Positions 1 through 13,567 of a DNA stretch of 64,000 nucleotides are shown piece after piece (within the stretch, counting starts at the first letter, position 1; the number at the start of each line of letters is the position of its first letter). Under the pieces are notes generated by a model, which saw only the letters and a program-made list of their open reading frames with translations, was not told where the DNA came from and ran no database searches. The position numbers and the translations under genes were made by a program. Location: NCBI GenBank assembly GCA_034766995.1, contig CM068315.1, forward strand, positions 10,804,010-10,868,009. The letters run 5' to 3'. This stretch comes from Acanthacorydalis orientalis (lineage: Eukaryota > Arthropoda > Insecta > Megaloptera > Corydalidae).

Positions 1-41
1 TATGGAATGTCGAAACACAATACAAGCGTATTACAAAAATG

Positions 42-43
<2 letters not shown>

Positions 44-119
<76 letters not shown>
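44..119. repeat. (TA)n array
   Basis: An uninterrupted TA dinucleotide run of about 75 bp. Confidence 0.98.
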
Positions 120-122
<3 letters not shown>

Positions 123-344
123 TGAAACAATTTATTTAATTACTTAAAACTCTCACGAAATCGATATAATAATATTCAACACAATAAGAAATCTGAATAT
201 GGAGGTCAAAATATATCTTTCTTATAAAAAAGTTGTATTACATCCGAATCTTATTTTAGTTTTAAAAATCGATATCTAAGTTTTTTGAAACTTTTCATAT
301 ATTTTTTAAGAAAAAGTAAGGATCAATAAATTTTTATATGAAAT

Positions 345-430
345 TAGTAGACCACTTTCAAGATCCAGTCTGTTATCGGGGCCCGATGCCCCTACGGACG
401 GCCAACAAACATCATTGAGGCTAGATAATA
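345..430. mobile_element. Possible piggyBac-like right-end relic
   Basis: The GC-rich patch gttatcggggcccgatgccc, then ctacggacggccaac, then cattgagg resembles the right end of the piggyBac-like element at 29,570-29,640 (ggggcctttcg ... cgtagcggggcc ... gttgagg). No flanking TTAA is kept. It has little other support. Confidence 0.3.
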
Positions 431-597
431 TATTAAGATCAAAACATCTCAAAAATACATACAAAAAATTCACAGTTTTATATACTAATATCATATTTTT
501 GGTGTACTTTTGGTATCATCGTTAATAATAATTTAATACAAAATCTCTATACGTTTTTTGTACAAAGTTTTTTTCATTTTGAAATTTTACGAACATT

Positions 598-600
<3 letters not shown>

Positions 601-641
<41 letters not shown>

Positions 642-680
642 TAGAGAGAGATGCGGGGGAGAAAGAAAGAGAGAGAGAGA
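601..680. repeat. Compound (TA)n-(GA)n array
   Basis: TA for 29 bp, then gagagagagagatagagag and a second GA run after a short GC-containing gap. Confidence 0.95.
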
Positions 681-2167
681 AATATAACATTTATAATATA
701 TTTTGTAATTATAAAAATCTATAAATAATAACTTTAGTTAAAATATCTATAATGATTCCCTTCAATAATTATGTAATACTCAAAAATCAATATTTTAAAA
801 TACAGTGAGGTCAAAGAATCTCTTCAGACCATTGATTACTACAGCATTTAACCTTGTCTATGATACTAATTATAAAATTACTAATTCGCCTTTTCACAAA
901 AAATTTATAGAATAAAAGTAATTGTACATTTGAGTGAAAATAATTTTAGGATTTAAAAAGAGATGATTTAGAATATTTTTACAATAGCATATTTGACTTT
1001 ACAAAATGTGGCTCCCTAGCGGGAAGAATATTGTTGTCAGTGTATCTGTTAATACAGAAGCCATATAAATGTACATTTTGACAAATGGTTTTCCAGATGT
1101 GGAATCACATTTTCTAGCGATACAAACCCTCATGTCAAACTACAATTAGAGATTATTTTAAAAATTAATCCAGTAAAATTTCAAGAGCCAAAACGAATGC
1201 TCTCTCTCTTTATTCGATGCACTGATGTACCATTCTAATTCTATAAATTTTCTAGTAAAGATTTTCTATTGGAAAAATGTAAGATATCGTTAAATCTTAT
1301 GTTATGAACTGTTTTTTTTTTGTATTTTTTATTCTACTATTAACCGCTTTTACTTGTATTTTTTTAAAAAAAATAATGCGTACAAAATGCAAATTGACAG
1401 GAAGTAGAAAAAGTCATACACATTTTCTTTTTAACAAAATAAACTTCATTTTATTTCCAAATTGTTCTTTCATTATAGGATCCGTATATATATATATATA
1501 TATATGTCTTCGGATAGGACAGTGTTGTATTTATTTTAATAAGATTTCGCAACAAAATTGTTTGTATTTTATTAACTAAAAATAGATAAAAAAAATTTAA
1601 TCTTTGTAATATTATTTATATTTTTTACATAAAAAAAATAGTAAAATTAAGAAAAGTCTACAAATAGCAAAAATATTTTTAAAAAAGTACCAGAAAGTTA
1701 TTTAAGGTTTATATGGTCAACTATAATATTTCAAAACATCATAAATTATGATGCCATGTTAAACATTAACAAAATTTGTCAGTAATTATTTTATATCTTA
1801 AAATTTCAAATAAAAAATATAGACGATATTATTAATATTAATTAATTTTTTCCTGTGCATTTTTTTCAGTGAAATATTTCCCAAAAATGAAAATTAACTC
1901 ACCACTGGTACAAATTCAAAAATGATCACTGCACAATATATATTTAATAGCTGACAAAGAAAACATGTGTACCTACCTTATATATTAACTTATGTTATAT
2001 AAAGATTGTACAAGTCTAAATCGTGATTGACTGATAGTGTCTCCTGCAGTTCACGAGACAGACTCGTGATTCACGCACAAGGGTTAAAAAGTATTTGCGG
2101 AATAAAATGAAAAAACATTTTAATGTAAAAAAATTTATATACAAACGCTATTAAAATCGTGACAATA

Positions 2168-2440
2168 CAGGTTTGACACTGTGATTAAATTAATTTTTAC
2201 AAGTGAATTCGTTATTCTCTTTGCAAATCATGCAACATTTTCTTATCAAAAATATTCATTAAATAGTTACTGATTTATTATTATTATTTGAACGCATTTC
2301 ACTACAAACGTTATCTAATTCAAAAAACGATCTGAACTAAAAAATAAGCAATAATAATTCTGATTAGAAATTTTTTTATGCGGTTTGTAGGGCGAAAAAA
2401 GTATTCATGCGTGAAATAATAAATTCAATAAAATAAAATC
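2168..2440. mobile_element. CAG-ended ~330-bp MITE family, copy A
   Basis: The left end caggtttgacactgtgatta continues into taatttttacaagtgaattc. The opposite end carries ggcgaaaaaagtattcatgc, a degenerate inverted copy of the left subterminal region. Internal ttttcttatcaaaaatattc is shared with copies B and C. Confidence 0.6.
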
Positions 2441-2993
2441 TAATATACAAAATATCTAATTTATGTATAGGTGTGTATATATATATATAACCTTATATAC
2501 ATTATTCAAAAGACATATGTTTTGTTGCATGACGACAACTAATAAAATAACAATATGACGATAACTAATAAAAATATCTGTCTATGTACAGAAATACATT
2601 TCTAAATAAATAATATTAAAATAAATACCTTCATTATTAACATTTTAAAGTTTAAAAAAAACAAATGTTAAAGTGTAATTCACCTTAAAAGTATATATTA
2701 TTTCAAATAATGAATTGAATGAATCTCCGAACTCTTGTCGATAAAGTGAAAAAATCAAATTTTTCAATTAAGCTAACGTTGATACTTCATGAAACGCAAG
2801 TTAAGTGTTGATATTCCATTACAGAAATCAAATTATACCCGCTACAGAAATAAAAAATAATCTGTCGAAGTAAATTCGATAAACAAAAGTTTCCAGAACA
2901 CTCAAAGAAATTACCTTTCTGTATACTTATCTACGTTAAACATTCTTTACGATTGTTTTACGATTTCTTATTACAGTAAATTTAGAATTTGTG

Positions 2994-2996
<3 letters not shown>

Positions 2997-3027
<31 letters not shown>
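2997..3027. repeat. (TA)n array abutting a mariner
   Basis: The run ends where the mariner copy at 3,026 starts. Confidence 0.95.
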
Positions 3028-3541
3028 AGTTGTAAAAAAATAATTTGGTGCTTTTAAGCTGAATGAATCATATAAATGTGTTAAAAATAATATTTTCTCG
3101 TCGTTTTAGGAATTTGAAATACTAAACTTAATATTTAAAAACACTATATATCTTGGCTAAGTAGTTAACATAACCCCATAAAACAGTAAACAAGATGGCG
3201 TTCGAAAAGTAGAATATTAAGCATTACATACTTTTCGCATTCCAGTTGAAGAAAATGCTGCTGAAGCCATGGAGATGATTTACTCAGTTTTGAGGAAAAG
3301 TTTTGTGATTCATAAAGCTTGTAAAAAATGCTAAAACGGTGGAAGAGGTCCGAAAATGTATTGACGATTTCATCAACTCAAAACCGCTATCTTTTTTTCG
3401 ACAAGGGGTTCATCAGTTATCCGACAGATGAAGCAATGTTATACAAAATAATGGAGAATATTCTGAGAATTGAAATGCATTCTATTTTTCCGTATAAATT
3501 CATTTTTTATAAAAAAAGCCCGAAAAACTTTATACACCGAA
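3026..3541 (+). mobile_element. Mauritiana-type mariner, internally deleted copy (MITE-like)
   Basis: The 516-bp copy is bounded by TA on both sides, with a degenerate inverted end (start taagttgt, end acaccgaa). The 5' part aligns by eye with the longer copy at 10,777 (tatatcttggctaagtagtt; atggcgttcgaaaagtag). The 3' part matches its end (attgacgatttcatcaactc; ttctatttttccgtataaat). About 0.7 kb of transposase centre is missing, with the junction near 3,325. The element lies directly after a (TA)n array, as expected for a TA-targeting transposon. It is not functional. Confidence 0.85.
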
Positions 3542-5321
3542 TATCATATTATGTTTCAAATATGTTTTCGTTTATATTGTTAAATGCATTTCATATTAAT
3601 AGATGTTTTTCTGTTGCAGGTAAATACATCATTGGAAGTTCAACAAGAATATAAGTATTTCAAATATAAATAATAATCTATTTTCTTTTAATATAAATAA
3701 TAAACTTTCAATTTTAAATTTTATTTTCTTTATTTTAAAGTATTTCAAAATATGAATATAATATCCTTCTTCTAAGAATATTTATTTGTAAAATAAACTC
3801 CGAGTCTAAAATTTCAATAAAAACTAAATTTATATCTATTCTTTAAAACGAGTTTAAAGTAAAATAATTTTTCATCGTTGTGAAATAAAGTACAATTTTT
3901 TTTAGTTTTGTACTGAAATCAGTTTTTTTTTTGATAAGTCTCATTTTTACATAATGATTTAGTACCCTTATATAAAAACTAACATATTTTATTCATGTTT
4001 ATAATTTTCAGGAAGGTTTTTTTATTTATGTATAATGTTAATATTTGAATTTAAAACAGCCTAGATTAGAAATATCGATCGATAACTAATATACGACCAT
4101 TTGTGTTCTAAATAATATATAAAAAATTAAAAGGATTCTTTTAATTACTTAGCAAAATAAGAAACATATTATAAATATATTTGTTTCTTCCAATTAATAT
4201 TTTTTTTATATTTTCCCGTTATGTACTAATTGAATTTTCTTAACCATTATTCCTTTATACATTTTTTATATATCGTTACTTCACTATTAATAATATCTAA
4301 TAAGGAAATAATATCAAAATGATTAAAAAGATAAAGTTTCTATACGAATTTTGTCGTGAATCCTTATATCAAATTTTATAAATTTAGTAATTCGATTTTA
4401 TGACAACATATTTTATTTGTAGAAAAATATAACGCACTTTACTACCTTTAAAATAAAATATATAAATTTAAATAAATTATCTTCATATAATTTTATTATT
4501 TTAAACATTTATTATTATTAATTTACATATTGCAAATAACCAATTCATATATTTAACTTCATTATTTCTCAAAACTAGATTAGTTGATAAGCAATTTGCA
4601 ATTCTAAACAATATCAAATAATTGCTCAAACCTCATTAAATGTTAACATTATTATGAACTAATCAATGATTTTATAGTTTATTTACAAGTCCAGGAAATG
4701 AAAATAATTTAACCTTCTACCGAATATGAAGCCATATATGCTGATTCTATACATCGTCTATTTTTTTAACAAATCCTTTAATTATAAAATAGACTATTTA
4801 TTCGTTTATACTTTTACTAATCTGACAATACTGTTTTAAATGGAACAGTATCTAAAAGGAACTTTTTGAAATAATTATCAGACTTTGGGGAAAGTATTTA
4901 TTGGTAATTAATTATTGAACTAAATGATTATGAATGGCAACACTCTCTGAAGACCTTATTTGTCTTGTCTTTTTTGTTATAAAAGTCTCTTTTTATATAC
5001 GTTTTTTTATGATATTTGTGTATATTTAATTTATATAAAGCCATAAATAGCAATTCAGAAAGATAAATTAATAAAAATCAGTGATTATAAAGATATTTTT
5101 TTTTAAAAATAGTTCCTTGCTCTTAAGATGCTTTGTCTATCTCTATATTTTTTTATAAAATATTAAAATCGTGTAGTAGAGAGTTATTTAATAAATTTTA
5201 ATTTTAAAAAAACGTATTATTTTTGTAAATGTTAATATATAATTTTAATTTTATAAGGTATTAAATTTAATAAGTATTTATTTTTTTTATTATAAGATTG
5301 TTTTCGTTATTCGTATAAAAT

Positions 5322-5324
<3 letters not shown>

Positions 5325-5361
<37 letters not shown>
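5325..5361. repeat. (TA)n array
   Basis: Pure TA run of about 36 bp in featureless AT-rich DNA. Confidence 0.97.
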
Positions 5362-5364
<3 letters not shown>

Positions 5365-6330
5365 TTATCATTTACGTGTTAAACATGTGACTTTCAATTT
5401 TAAATAAGGCTTCTCGTTGGAATTAAATATGTTTTTACAACCTCACATACGTTTTTAATGGCATCAGTGCGATTTACCCTAATTTTCGGTCAATAAATAT
5501 TAAAAATATAAGAAAAAATATAGATTTTAATTGTTTTACTTACAAAAAGTGTTTATTTTAATGAAACTTTTTTACAAATGCTTATTTAATGACTATTTAG
5601 TAAATTTACTTCTAAACACCAATTAAAGTTATAAATTACTTATAAATATCAATCGAAAATATTTATAAATCCAACCGAAAATAATATAAATAAATATCAA
5701 CCACTAATTATTGATAAATGTTCTAATAGTAATATTGTCTTTTTTAAATGAATAAGAATCAAACCAAATGATCGATCATTGCATATTTATTCTGATGGTT
5801 TTCATCCTTTTGGAACATCTGTATCTTTGTTCTCCATCTCTAGTGCAGAACAGAAATTCAGATAATCTAAAAGGACAGATATCATCATGACAATTTACTA
5901 ACGAGTTCATAGATATAAAAGCATACAATGATCATTCTTTATTTAGATTTTTGGGAAATAGTTGTCAAAAAATTTATGCAATATTTTAATATTATATTTC
6001 CATAGATGTATGAATTTTATTATAATAATGTTTAAAATAATTTTATATTTCTAAACCCGATGTTTTATTAAATTCATTTTTCAATGTTCAATTTACTTTA
6101 AGAATACAAAAAAAATTATTTTTATAATGAACAGAGAAAAAATGGACATTAAAATCGAATTTTAATCTCAAATATTTTAAAAACATTGGTCATATTAAAT
6201 ACTGTCTGAATATATTTTTCGAAAAAGTATTAAGTTGACTTACAATTATATTTTAAGCTGCTCTAACTTAACGACAATAAAATCTTTACCAATTCGAAAA
6301 TAAAAAAGTGCATTCACAAAATACATACAG

Positions 6331-6331
<1 letters not shown>

Positions 6332-6374
<43 letters not shown>

Positions 6375-6376
6375 AT
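6332..6376. repeat. (TA)n-(TGTA)n array
   Basis: TA run followed by tgtatgtatgtata. Confidence 0.95.
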
Positions 6377-7436
6377 AACATCAACTGACGTCAATCAAGT
6401 GCAACCTCTGAAATCCTTTCGCCTCTTATGTATGAAAATATTATTATCAGATCAACAATTTGAAAATACTGTCGATCGAGATGAATTATAAAATGAACAC
6501 AATTATATCTATAATATAAATAACTATATCTGTAACAAATTATCATTATTATATTTGATTTCACATTTTTTCTAACAAGGTCACGTACGGCGAATAATGC
6601 TCTGATCACATTTTCAAGACATCATCTAACAGTATTGAATAATTGGATCAAACTGTGAATCTTTTTGTATGATACAGAGAAAACGATCTACCCACGGTAC
6701 CCATTATCATTGAATTGATATAAATGGGATACTTGTCATGCTGATATGGGTTTGATAAAGGACTAGAAATTCGTTGCGCAATTACAATGAAACCAAATGT
6801 TTTACGTTGCCGCATTAATCATATAACCGTCAAACATGTATTTTACATTATTTTCAAATAAAAGGTAAAATAAAAATAATAAGATAAACAGAATTATACG
6901 AGAGTGTCTTGAAAATGCGCACAGATACACAAACACAGCTGTATAAAATTGAAGAACTTTGTATTTGTTTACTGGATACGTTCCTTGAATTATAATTGCG
7001 TTAAAAATGAAATATATTTCTACCATTCCGTTGAAAGCTTTTCGCGCCGCTTATGTATATATGCGGAAAAAAACGCTTTCATTTATTCAAACGTTCCGTT
7101 ATTGCTCATCGTATGTTTTTTTTGGAGTTTGCATTTTGATTGAAACGTATTTATTTTATAAAAAATACGATCTGTTGAAATATTTTAAGATGAATTCGAT
7201 TTACAGTCATTCGATATTTATATAACTGTTTTAAAATATTCGTTCGTTTGATGTAAATATATATGTAAATATATGCGACCGTTGATATTTAACTGTTTTA
7301 TTTATATAGATTTTTTTAAAAAAAAGACTATGTTCATCGATATAAAATACACTTTTATCAATTTATTGTTAGGTGAAACCATCTCAAATTTCTACTTGAA
7401 AAAATTCACAAAATCGTTTTAATAGACCATAGAATG

Positions 7437-8283
7437 AAAGTGAGTAAGGTATTAAAAACTTGAGCATATTAACGGAACGTGTGCGCAATACACTACATGA
7501 AAATTTGGGTATGACAAAGCTATGTGCTAGATGGGTGCCGCATTTGCTCACATCTGACAAAAAAAATGTCGAAAGGATGTTTCAACCGATTATTTAAAAA
7601 TCTATAAGTCCAATCCAACAAAATTTGTATTGATACATAACTGTTGAGACTTGGGTCCACCACTACACTTCTAAGACCAAACAACAATTGAAATAATGGA
7701 CCGTGAAAGGCCAACCAACTCCAAAGAAGCCAAAGACAATTTTATCGGCTGGTAATATTATGGCAACGGTTTTTTTGAGATTCACGTGGAATACTCTCCA
7801 TGGACTACCTTCCAAATGGAAATACAATTAATAACGAGTATTGTACAAACTTATTGCAGCATTTGAAGCGATGAAATCAAGAAAAAACGGCAACATTGTT
7901 AAAAAAATAAAGTGCTGTTTCATCATGACAATGCACCAGCCTACACATCAGTTATTTCAATGGCTAAAATCAATGAATTAAAGTTTTAATTGCTTGTTCA
8001 CACATCACACTCGCCAGATTTAACCCTAAGCGACTTTATCTTTCCTAACCTTGAAAAATGGCTCAATGGAAAAAAATTACGAATGCAATAAAGTCATCGA
8101 CGCTGTAATTAGCTATTTTGAAACCTTACCAAATTGGCCTACCAGTTAGACATAACAGCTCTAGAACATAGTTGGGAAAAATGTATCGACCTAAACCGAA
8201 ATTATGTTGAGAAATAAATGAAAATCAATCCAAAAAAATCTTGTTTTCTTGTTCAGGCCCGGAACCTTTCACCGTACACTCGT
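7437..8283 (+). mobile_element. Irritans-like mariner, 5'-truncated and decayed
   Basis: The visible part covers the middle and 3' end of a mariner transposase with several frameshifts and stops. Readable blocks are RVRNTLHENLGMTKLCARWV (from about 7,474), KTKQQLK*WTVKGQPTPKKP, ILSAGNIMATVF, FHHDNAPAYTSVISMAKINE (from about 7,918), SPDLTLSDFIFPN and LKNGSMEKN. The pattern fits the irritans (Himar1-like) branch with a DD34D catalytic triad. The second and third aspartates are present, but the first aspartate codon is missing (ITV-ETWVHHY where family members have DETW). The right terminal repeat (complement tacgagtgtacggtgaaagg) ends at a TA. The 5' third and left terminal repeat are absent. 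Confidence 0.88.
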
Positions 8284-10089
8284 ATATAAAAAAATTAATT
8301 AAAAATGAGACAAATAGAAACATTATTTGTAGTTATTCTATATTAAAAATTTCTCCCAAAAGTCAATATAATAATTTGTGCCAATAAAAATAAAAAAGTA
8401 TTTTTTTGTTCAAATCATTTCTAAACATTATTTAAAAAAAGGTTACACAGAAATTATAGTTCAACTCTTAAATACTGAATGTCATAATAGTTTGTTTTAG
8501 AAATTATACCATGCATAAACCACATCTGTGCGAAGTGTCTGTTTAGAAACATTAATTTCAACAAAAGTCCGGTAATTATGTTAACTGAAGCTCCGTGTTC
8601 TGAGTTGAAGCATTTTTTTTGTTTCAACTGCAGTAACATGTTCACATTTTGTAATTTAGTAAAACTTCGAGTGGCCGTAACGATGTAGTTTGTAATACAA
8701 ACTGTGAACAATGTACTATGATTGTAAATTTCAACTCTGGAATTATGTCAAGTTTCAATAGAAAACAATTGTCTCGAAAGTTAATGAGCATCTTATAATT
8801 GAAAATTTGATAAGTATCTGTTTCAATTTTCAATTCAAATACCGGTTCCAATTTCCTAAAAAAATTTTTTATTTATAATGTTTTTTCAAAGATATCGTTA
8901 TACAAGCGTTTCAATTTGACTTTAATTCTGATTTGTTTATAAATTAGCTTCAAGCTTATATTTTAATTATTCAAATAATACAATAAAAGCAATTTTACAA
9001 ACGGTTAATTAAAAAACAAACTAAATATAAAAATACTGTCTACATAGAAAAAGCTATACAAAATAATATTTTTTTTAATTTCTCCAATTTAGTCATAACA
9101 TTCATTATTATTTCTAGTTTAGGCTTTACTGAAAATCGTATGTCTTATCAATAAGTACAAATTTTATCTTTAAACAGTTAACCATGTGGGATTTATGGTC
9201 AAAACAACAAAATACTTATCATCTAAAGAAAATTTAATTATAATACATCTACAGAAATACACAAATACTGTTTTTACAAAAAATGTCGATTTATTAAAAT
9301 TTAATTTTCTTGGTCGTTAATTGCTATCGACAATAATTCAATATTTTTATTTAAGAGTATATATTTCCATACAATATAAATAAAAGTTAAAACTAAATAA
9401 AAATTAATTAAAAACAACCCGCTTAATAGAAATGAAAAAATATAAATTATCAAAACAAAACAATTTGTTTTTCCAAATGAATATTACTTAATCAGCGTTT
9501 TGCACCCTTACTGATTATTTATTTTCTAGAATTTTTAATTTAATTTAAATAATTCTAATTTTCGAGGAAGTTGTCTTTTATTTCTCCACAATTTTTCAAA
9601 AAATATTTCATAACGCATTGAATATTGAAGATTATTAAAAAACAATCGAAAAAATAGTAATTTTTAATAATAAACGATTATTAAAAACGTATTGGTTTCT
9701 AGTTTCTATCGTCGGCTGTTGGTTACAAAATATTGCTTTTATATTGCTTTTATTGTTGTAACTAAGAACTATATTGAGATTGAGCATGGAAATATTTTTC
9801 ATACGATAATGATTTTAAACTTTGATTAATTAATTGATATTCTATGGAATTTATTGAAACTGTAAAAAAATACGTTACAAATGTAAACGTTATGTACTTT
9901 GTAATATTAAAATACTGAATTTCCTGTTGGCTAATTTTTAATATTCATATTGAAAATATGTTTCCTTAGATTCATTTAATAAATGAAAACCGAAATACCG
10001 CAAAATGAATGCGAAATACTATGTACAGAAATTAATGTTCATAAATATCAAAAGATTCCAATGACCGAATATCATTTTTCCTGAACAAT
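8284..10089. other. No gene seen; AT-rich DNA
   Basis: Frames at 8,454-8,711 and 8,642-8,851 (minus) show no known domain. The rest is AT-rich without repeats that I recognise. Confidence 0.55.
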
Positions 10090-10560
10090 GAAAATTAACG
10101 ACTCCGGACCGATTTAATTAAAAAAAAACGCGCAATCGTTTAAACGTTACCCATTGTTTGAGCTTACGTTTATCACACGATAATAACTCATGTCGAATCG
10201 TGTTCTTTTTACTCGTTTACATTTCCCACCGTATCTTACAGAGAACGACGACGGTAACGATGACGATGCAACAATGAAAACATTGATTTTGTTATTCGAA
10301 AAGAAACACACTTTGCCGGGAAAAAATGTTATAATCCGGTTATTGAACATACTAAGCGGTTCCGCATTAAATCACTGCAGTAAATCAACGTACAGCTTGG
10401 AAGAAGAATAATGTAACGCCGTATGTTGTAGTGCGGTTTGGCTTTTCGGGCGTAGATATCGCTCGACAGAGACCTATATTATACATGTTATATGGGTATC
10501 CGTAATTATGAGCTTGTTGTACGGTGTATATGTTTTATGCGGTTCGCATGACTAGCCGGT
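10090..10560. promoter_or_regulatory. GC-richer island upstream of the mauritiana-type mariner
   Basis: Sequence such as acgacgacggtaacgatgac, gcggtttggcttttcgggcg and catgactagccggtcg is unlike the surrounding AT-rich DNA. Short open frames on both strands (about 70 residues) carry no recognisable motif. It may be conserved noncoding DNA. Confidence 0.25.
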
Positions 10561-10776
10561 CGAATGTTAGATAAAATACAAATTTCAATTCTGGTCAACA
10601 TGCACTAAAATTGTTTTTTTTTTGAGAGAGAAAAGATGTATTCGACATGTTTATTCCATTATAGTGATTAAATGTACATGTTTTACTTTTTACTCATCAT
10701 TTTTATTTGTAAAGACACGAGCACGGGAACAAAACTGGAAATATTGAATATAAATGAAGATGTTGTAATTCAAATA

Positions 10777-12014
10777 TCAGGTGTAAAAATTAATTTGGCG
10801 CCTTTAAACCTAATCGATCATAAATCTATTTTAAATTAAAATATTTTTTCGTCTTTTTAGAATTTTGAACTTAACATTTAAAGCATTATATATCTTGGCC
10901 AAGCAGTTGACATAACCACACGAAACAGTAGAGAAAAAAATGGCGTCCGAAAAACAGCATATTAGGAATTGCATACTTTTCGCATTACAGTTGAAAAAAA
11001 TACTGCCAAATCCACGAGAATGATTTGCTTATTTTTGAGGAAAGGTGTATAATGCATAAAAAATGCAAAAATGATATCAACTGTTTCGGGATAATGATTT
11101 TGAACTTTCCGATCGGGAACCAAAAAAAAATTAAAGTTGAGATGAGCTTGAACAGCTGTTAAGTGCAAATTCCGCTCAAATCAATACGAACTCAATCAAC
11201 AACTCGAAGTTACCCAGAGTAACTATCGTCTGTATTAGCTAGTAAAAAATTAAATGCTTAATCTTTGGATTCCTTAAGAGCTCAGTTCGGAAAACAATGG
11301 AAAAAGATACGATACAGCTGTGTCTTTACACGCATGGTTCAAAAGGGAGACTTTTTTGGATAAAATCATAACCAAGGATGAAAAATTGGTTTTTACAACA
11401 ATTCTGAACATCAAAAATCATGGATTAGACCCAATCAACCATCAATATCGACTTCAAAACCAAATATTCACTTCAAAAAAAGTGTTATGTATTTGATAGG
11501 ACATTAATGGTATGGTATATTATGAGTTGCTCAAACATGATCGTATTGTACATTAAGAGCGTTACCTATGACATCTCATCCGTTTGAGTAACGAACTATA
11601 GAAAAAAAAGGACTGTTCACTGGTGAGAGAACGTGGAAAATAATTTTGCAGCACGACGACGCTCGACTACACGAAGAGAACCAAAGACGTTATATGTTCC
11701 AGCACAATGGAGCTGGAACGTTTTCCCTCATGCAGCGTATTCGGCAGACCACATCATATTATGCCCTGTTCCGGTCGCTATACTGTCACTTGCTTGATAC
11801 CCATTTTAAAATAATGGAAAAGCTCTGAAAAAGCATTGACGACTTCATCGACTAAAAGTCACCATATTTTTTCGACAAAACATTCGTGTTACCCGACAAA
11901 TGGAGCTAAGTTATATAAAATAATGAGAGATATTTTTAGGATTAAAATGTATTCTATTTTTCCGTAAACAATCATTTTCTTTTAAAAAGGCACTGAATTA
12001 ATTTTTACACCTAA
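10777..12014 (+). mobile_element. Mauritiana/Mos1-like mariner, near full length, inactive
   Basis: The 1,238-bp element has TA immediately outside both ends. The left terminal repeat is tcaggtgtaaaaattaattt; the right end reads aattaatttttacacctaa. The start tcaggtgt equals the outer bases known for Mos1. The decayed transposase starts at about 10,939 with MASEKQHIRNCILFALQLKK, and later shows TKDEKLVF (first aspartate motif), YYELLKHD, LQHDDARLHEENQ (second aspartate motif) and PHAAYSADH before a frameshift. Many stops and frameshifts make it a pseudogene. It is the longest member of the family to which the short copies at 3,026 and 45,542 belong. Confidence 0.9.
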
Positions 12015-12062
12015 TAAATATAGGTATTGTATTTCTGTAAACAAAATAAAACACACGCGAAC

Positions 12063-12094
<32 letters not shown>

Positions 12095-12747
12095 CATACA
12101 TGTATAATGAATTAGATGACTCTTAAAGTTTACTGCTGAAACTTTAGTAAAGTTTTGTTGTTGAAATATACAAGTCTAATAAACTATGTTTGTTTGTGCG
12201 AAGATCTTTTAAATATTTTAATTTTATTCATTATCATTTCGCACCATATTCATTTTATATTCAGAAGTAAACAATTATATATTAAAAAAAAGTTTTCTTC
12301 TAAAAGCAATTTAATTTTATAATTAATAATTAAATTAAAATTCAGTAATATTAATTATTTTATATTACTTTCATCAGAGAGAGCTTGTGAGTTTCTATGT
12401 CTTTGCTTAAAATACATTATTATTAATCAAATACTGACTTTACTTAAACCTCGTGTTTCAAAATTAACTATTTCGATGGTAAAGAATAAATAACGCAAAA
12501 CTGATTGTTTCACGAAGTCGTAGATTTTCAGGAAAGTATAAAAAAAATCAAAAGTAGAATACAAATGTAGCTCAATTGAATCACTACGAGTTTTAAAGTC
12601 TATTAAATTGGCTGGAACAATTTTATTGTAAATAATAAGTATTTTTATATTGATTTTTTTAAGAAATGTATTTTTTAACTTGTGCATTATTGATTTAAAT
12701 GATATACTTAAAAATAGATTACTTTTCAAAATGATTTATAATTATAT

Positions 12748-12957
12748 TTGGTGACTCAACTTAGGCTTCCAAACGAAAGTATTAAATAAAGAACACAAAA
12801 TTAAAAAAAAAACATATTGCCCCTTATTTTGTACTTGAGTTCAATTTTATTTTAGTATTGAATTGAACTAAAATCCTAAATAAAAATAATATTCCTCGTT
12901 TAACCCATGCGCCCTCTTTCAATACCTACATGTGGAAGCCTAAATTGAGTCACCCTA
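12748..12957. mobile_element. ~210-bp MITE family 'GGTGATTCAACTTAGGCTTC', copy 1
   Basis: Left end ggtgactcaacttaggcttc, right end gaagcctaaattgagtcacc, near-perfect inverted repeats followed by TA. Between them lie aagtattaaa-type arms and a central AT-rich stretch around gttcaattttattttagtat. The same design occurs at 19,120, 19,415 and 46,918. Confidence 0.85.
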
Positions 12958-13027
12958 TAATATTCTTTATAAACAAAATTATACTATATTTTAATTTATC
13001 TATTTCTGTATATATATATATATATAT

Positions 13028-13567
13028 AAAGGATTGAAACCAAAACATGTAAAAACCCGTTTCATTTCAGTAACCGAAACCGCTATTTTTCCAGAACTAA
13101 AAACCGAAACCAAAACCGAATAAAAAGTTGAAACCGGTTTATATCGGTTTTCATGAAACATTTAATTTATCGTTGAGCAAATTGAAATTTCTGTATTGAA
13201 AATTTTGTTCCTGTTTTCTGTGTTCTTTGGAAAATGTATTTTTCAATATTAATGCGTATTTTGGCTATTCCATAAATAAATATTTGACCATAACTAAGCC
13301 CATAAGCTGTATAAAAAAATAATGAATAATGTATTCTCTAAAATATGTGTTTCTGAAATTTATTTTATATTATTTTTTTATAGTGATTAATAAATAATTC
13401 CATTATTTATTATTCATAAATAACATAAAGATAATTATTATTAGTAACTGTCTTTTTGTTAGTTAGTGATCGAATATAAATTTTTAAAAACCAAAACGAA
13501 ACCGAAACCCGAAAAATTTCTTAGAACGAAACCGAAACCCGAACGTTATTTTGATTCAGTTTCAATC

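Larger units (their letters stand above)
120..2160. other. No gene seen; AT-rich DNA
   Basis: Apart from the TA/GA arrays and a GC-rich patch at 345-430, I see only AT-rich sequence with short random frames. A frame at 1,304-1,579 is low-complexity Phe/Ile/Leu with no family signal. Confidence 0.6.
3542..7436. other. No gene seen; AT-rich DNA
   Basis: Two (TA)n arrays and no other recognised element. The stretch 6,390-7,250 is slightly richer in GC with overlapping short frames on both strands, none with a domain or splice context that I can support. Confidence 0.55.

Noticed and set aside
2030..2090. Possible exon ending cacaagg before gttaaa, with the right phase for the first visible futsch exon
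   Set aside because: A stop codon (tga) lies four codons upstream in that frame and the few residues do not match the family.
8454..8851. Overlapping minus-strand frames of 85 and 69 codons
   Set aside because: No domain, no splice context; AT-rich surroundings. Not supported as genes.
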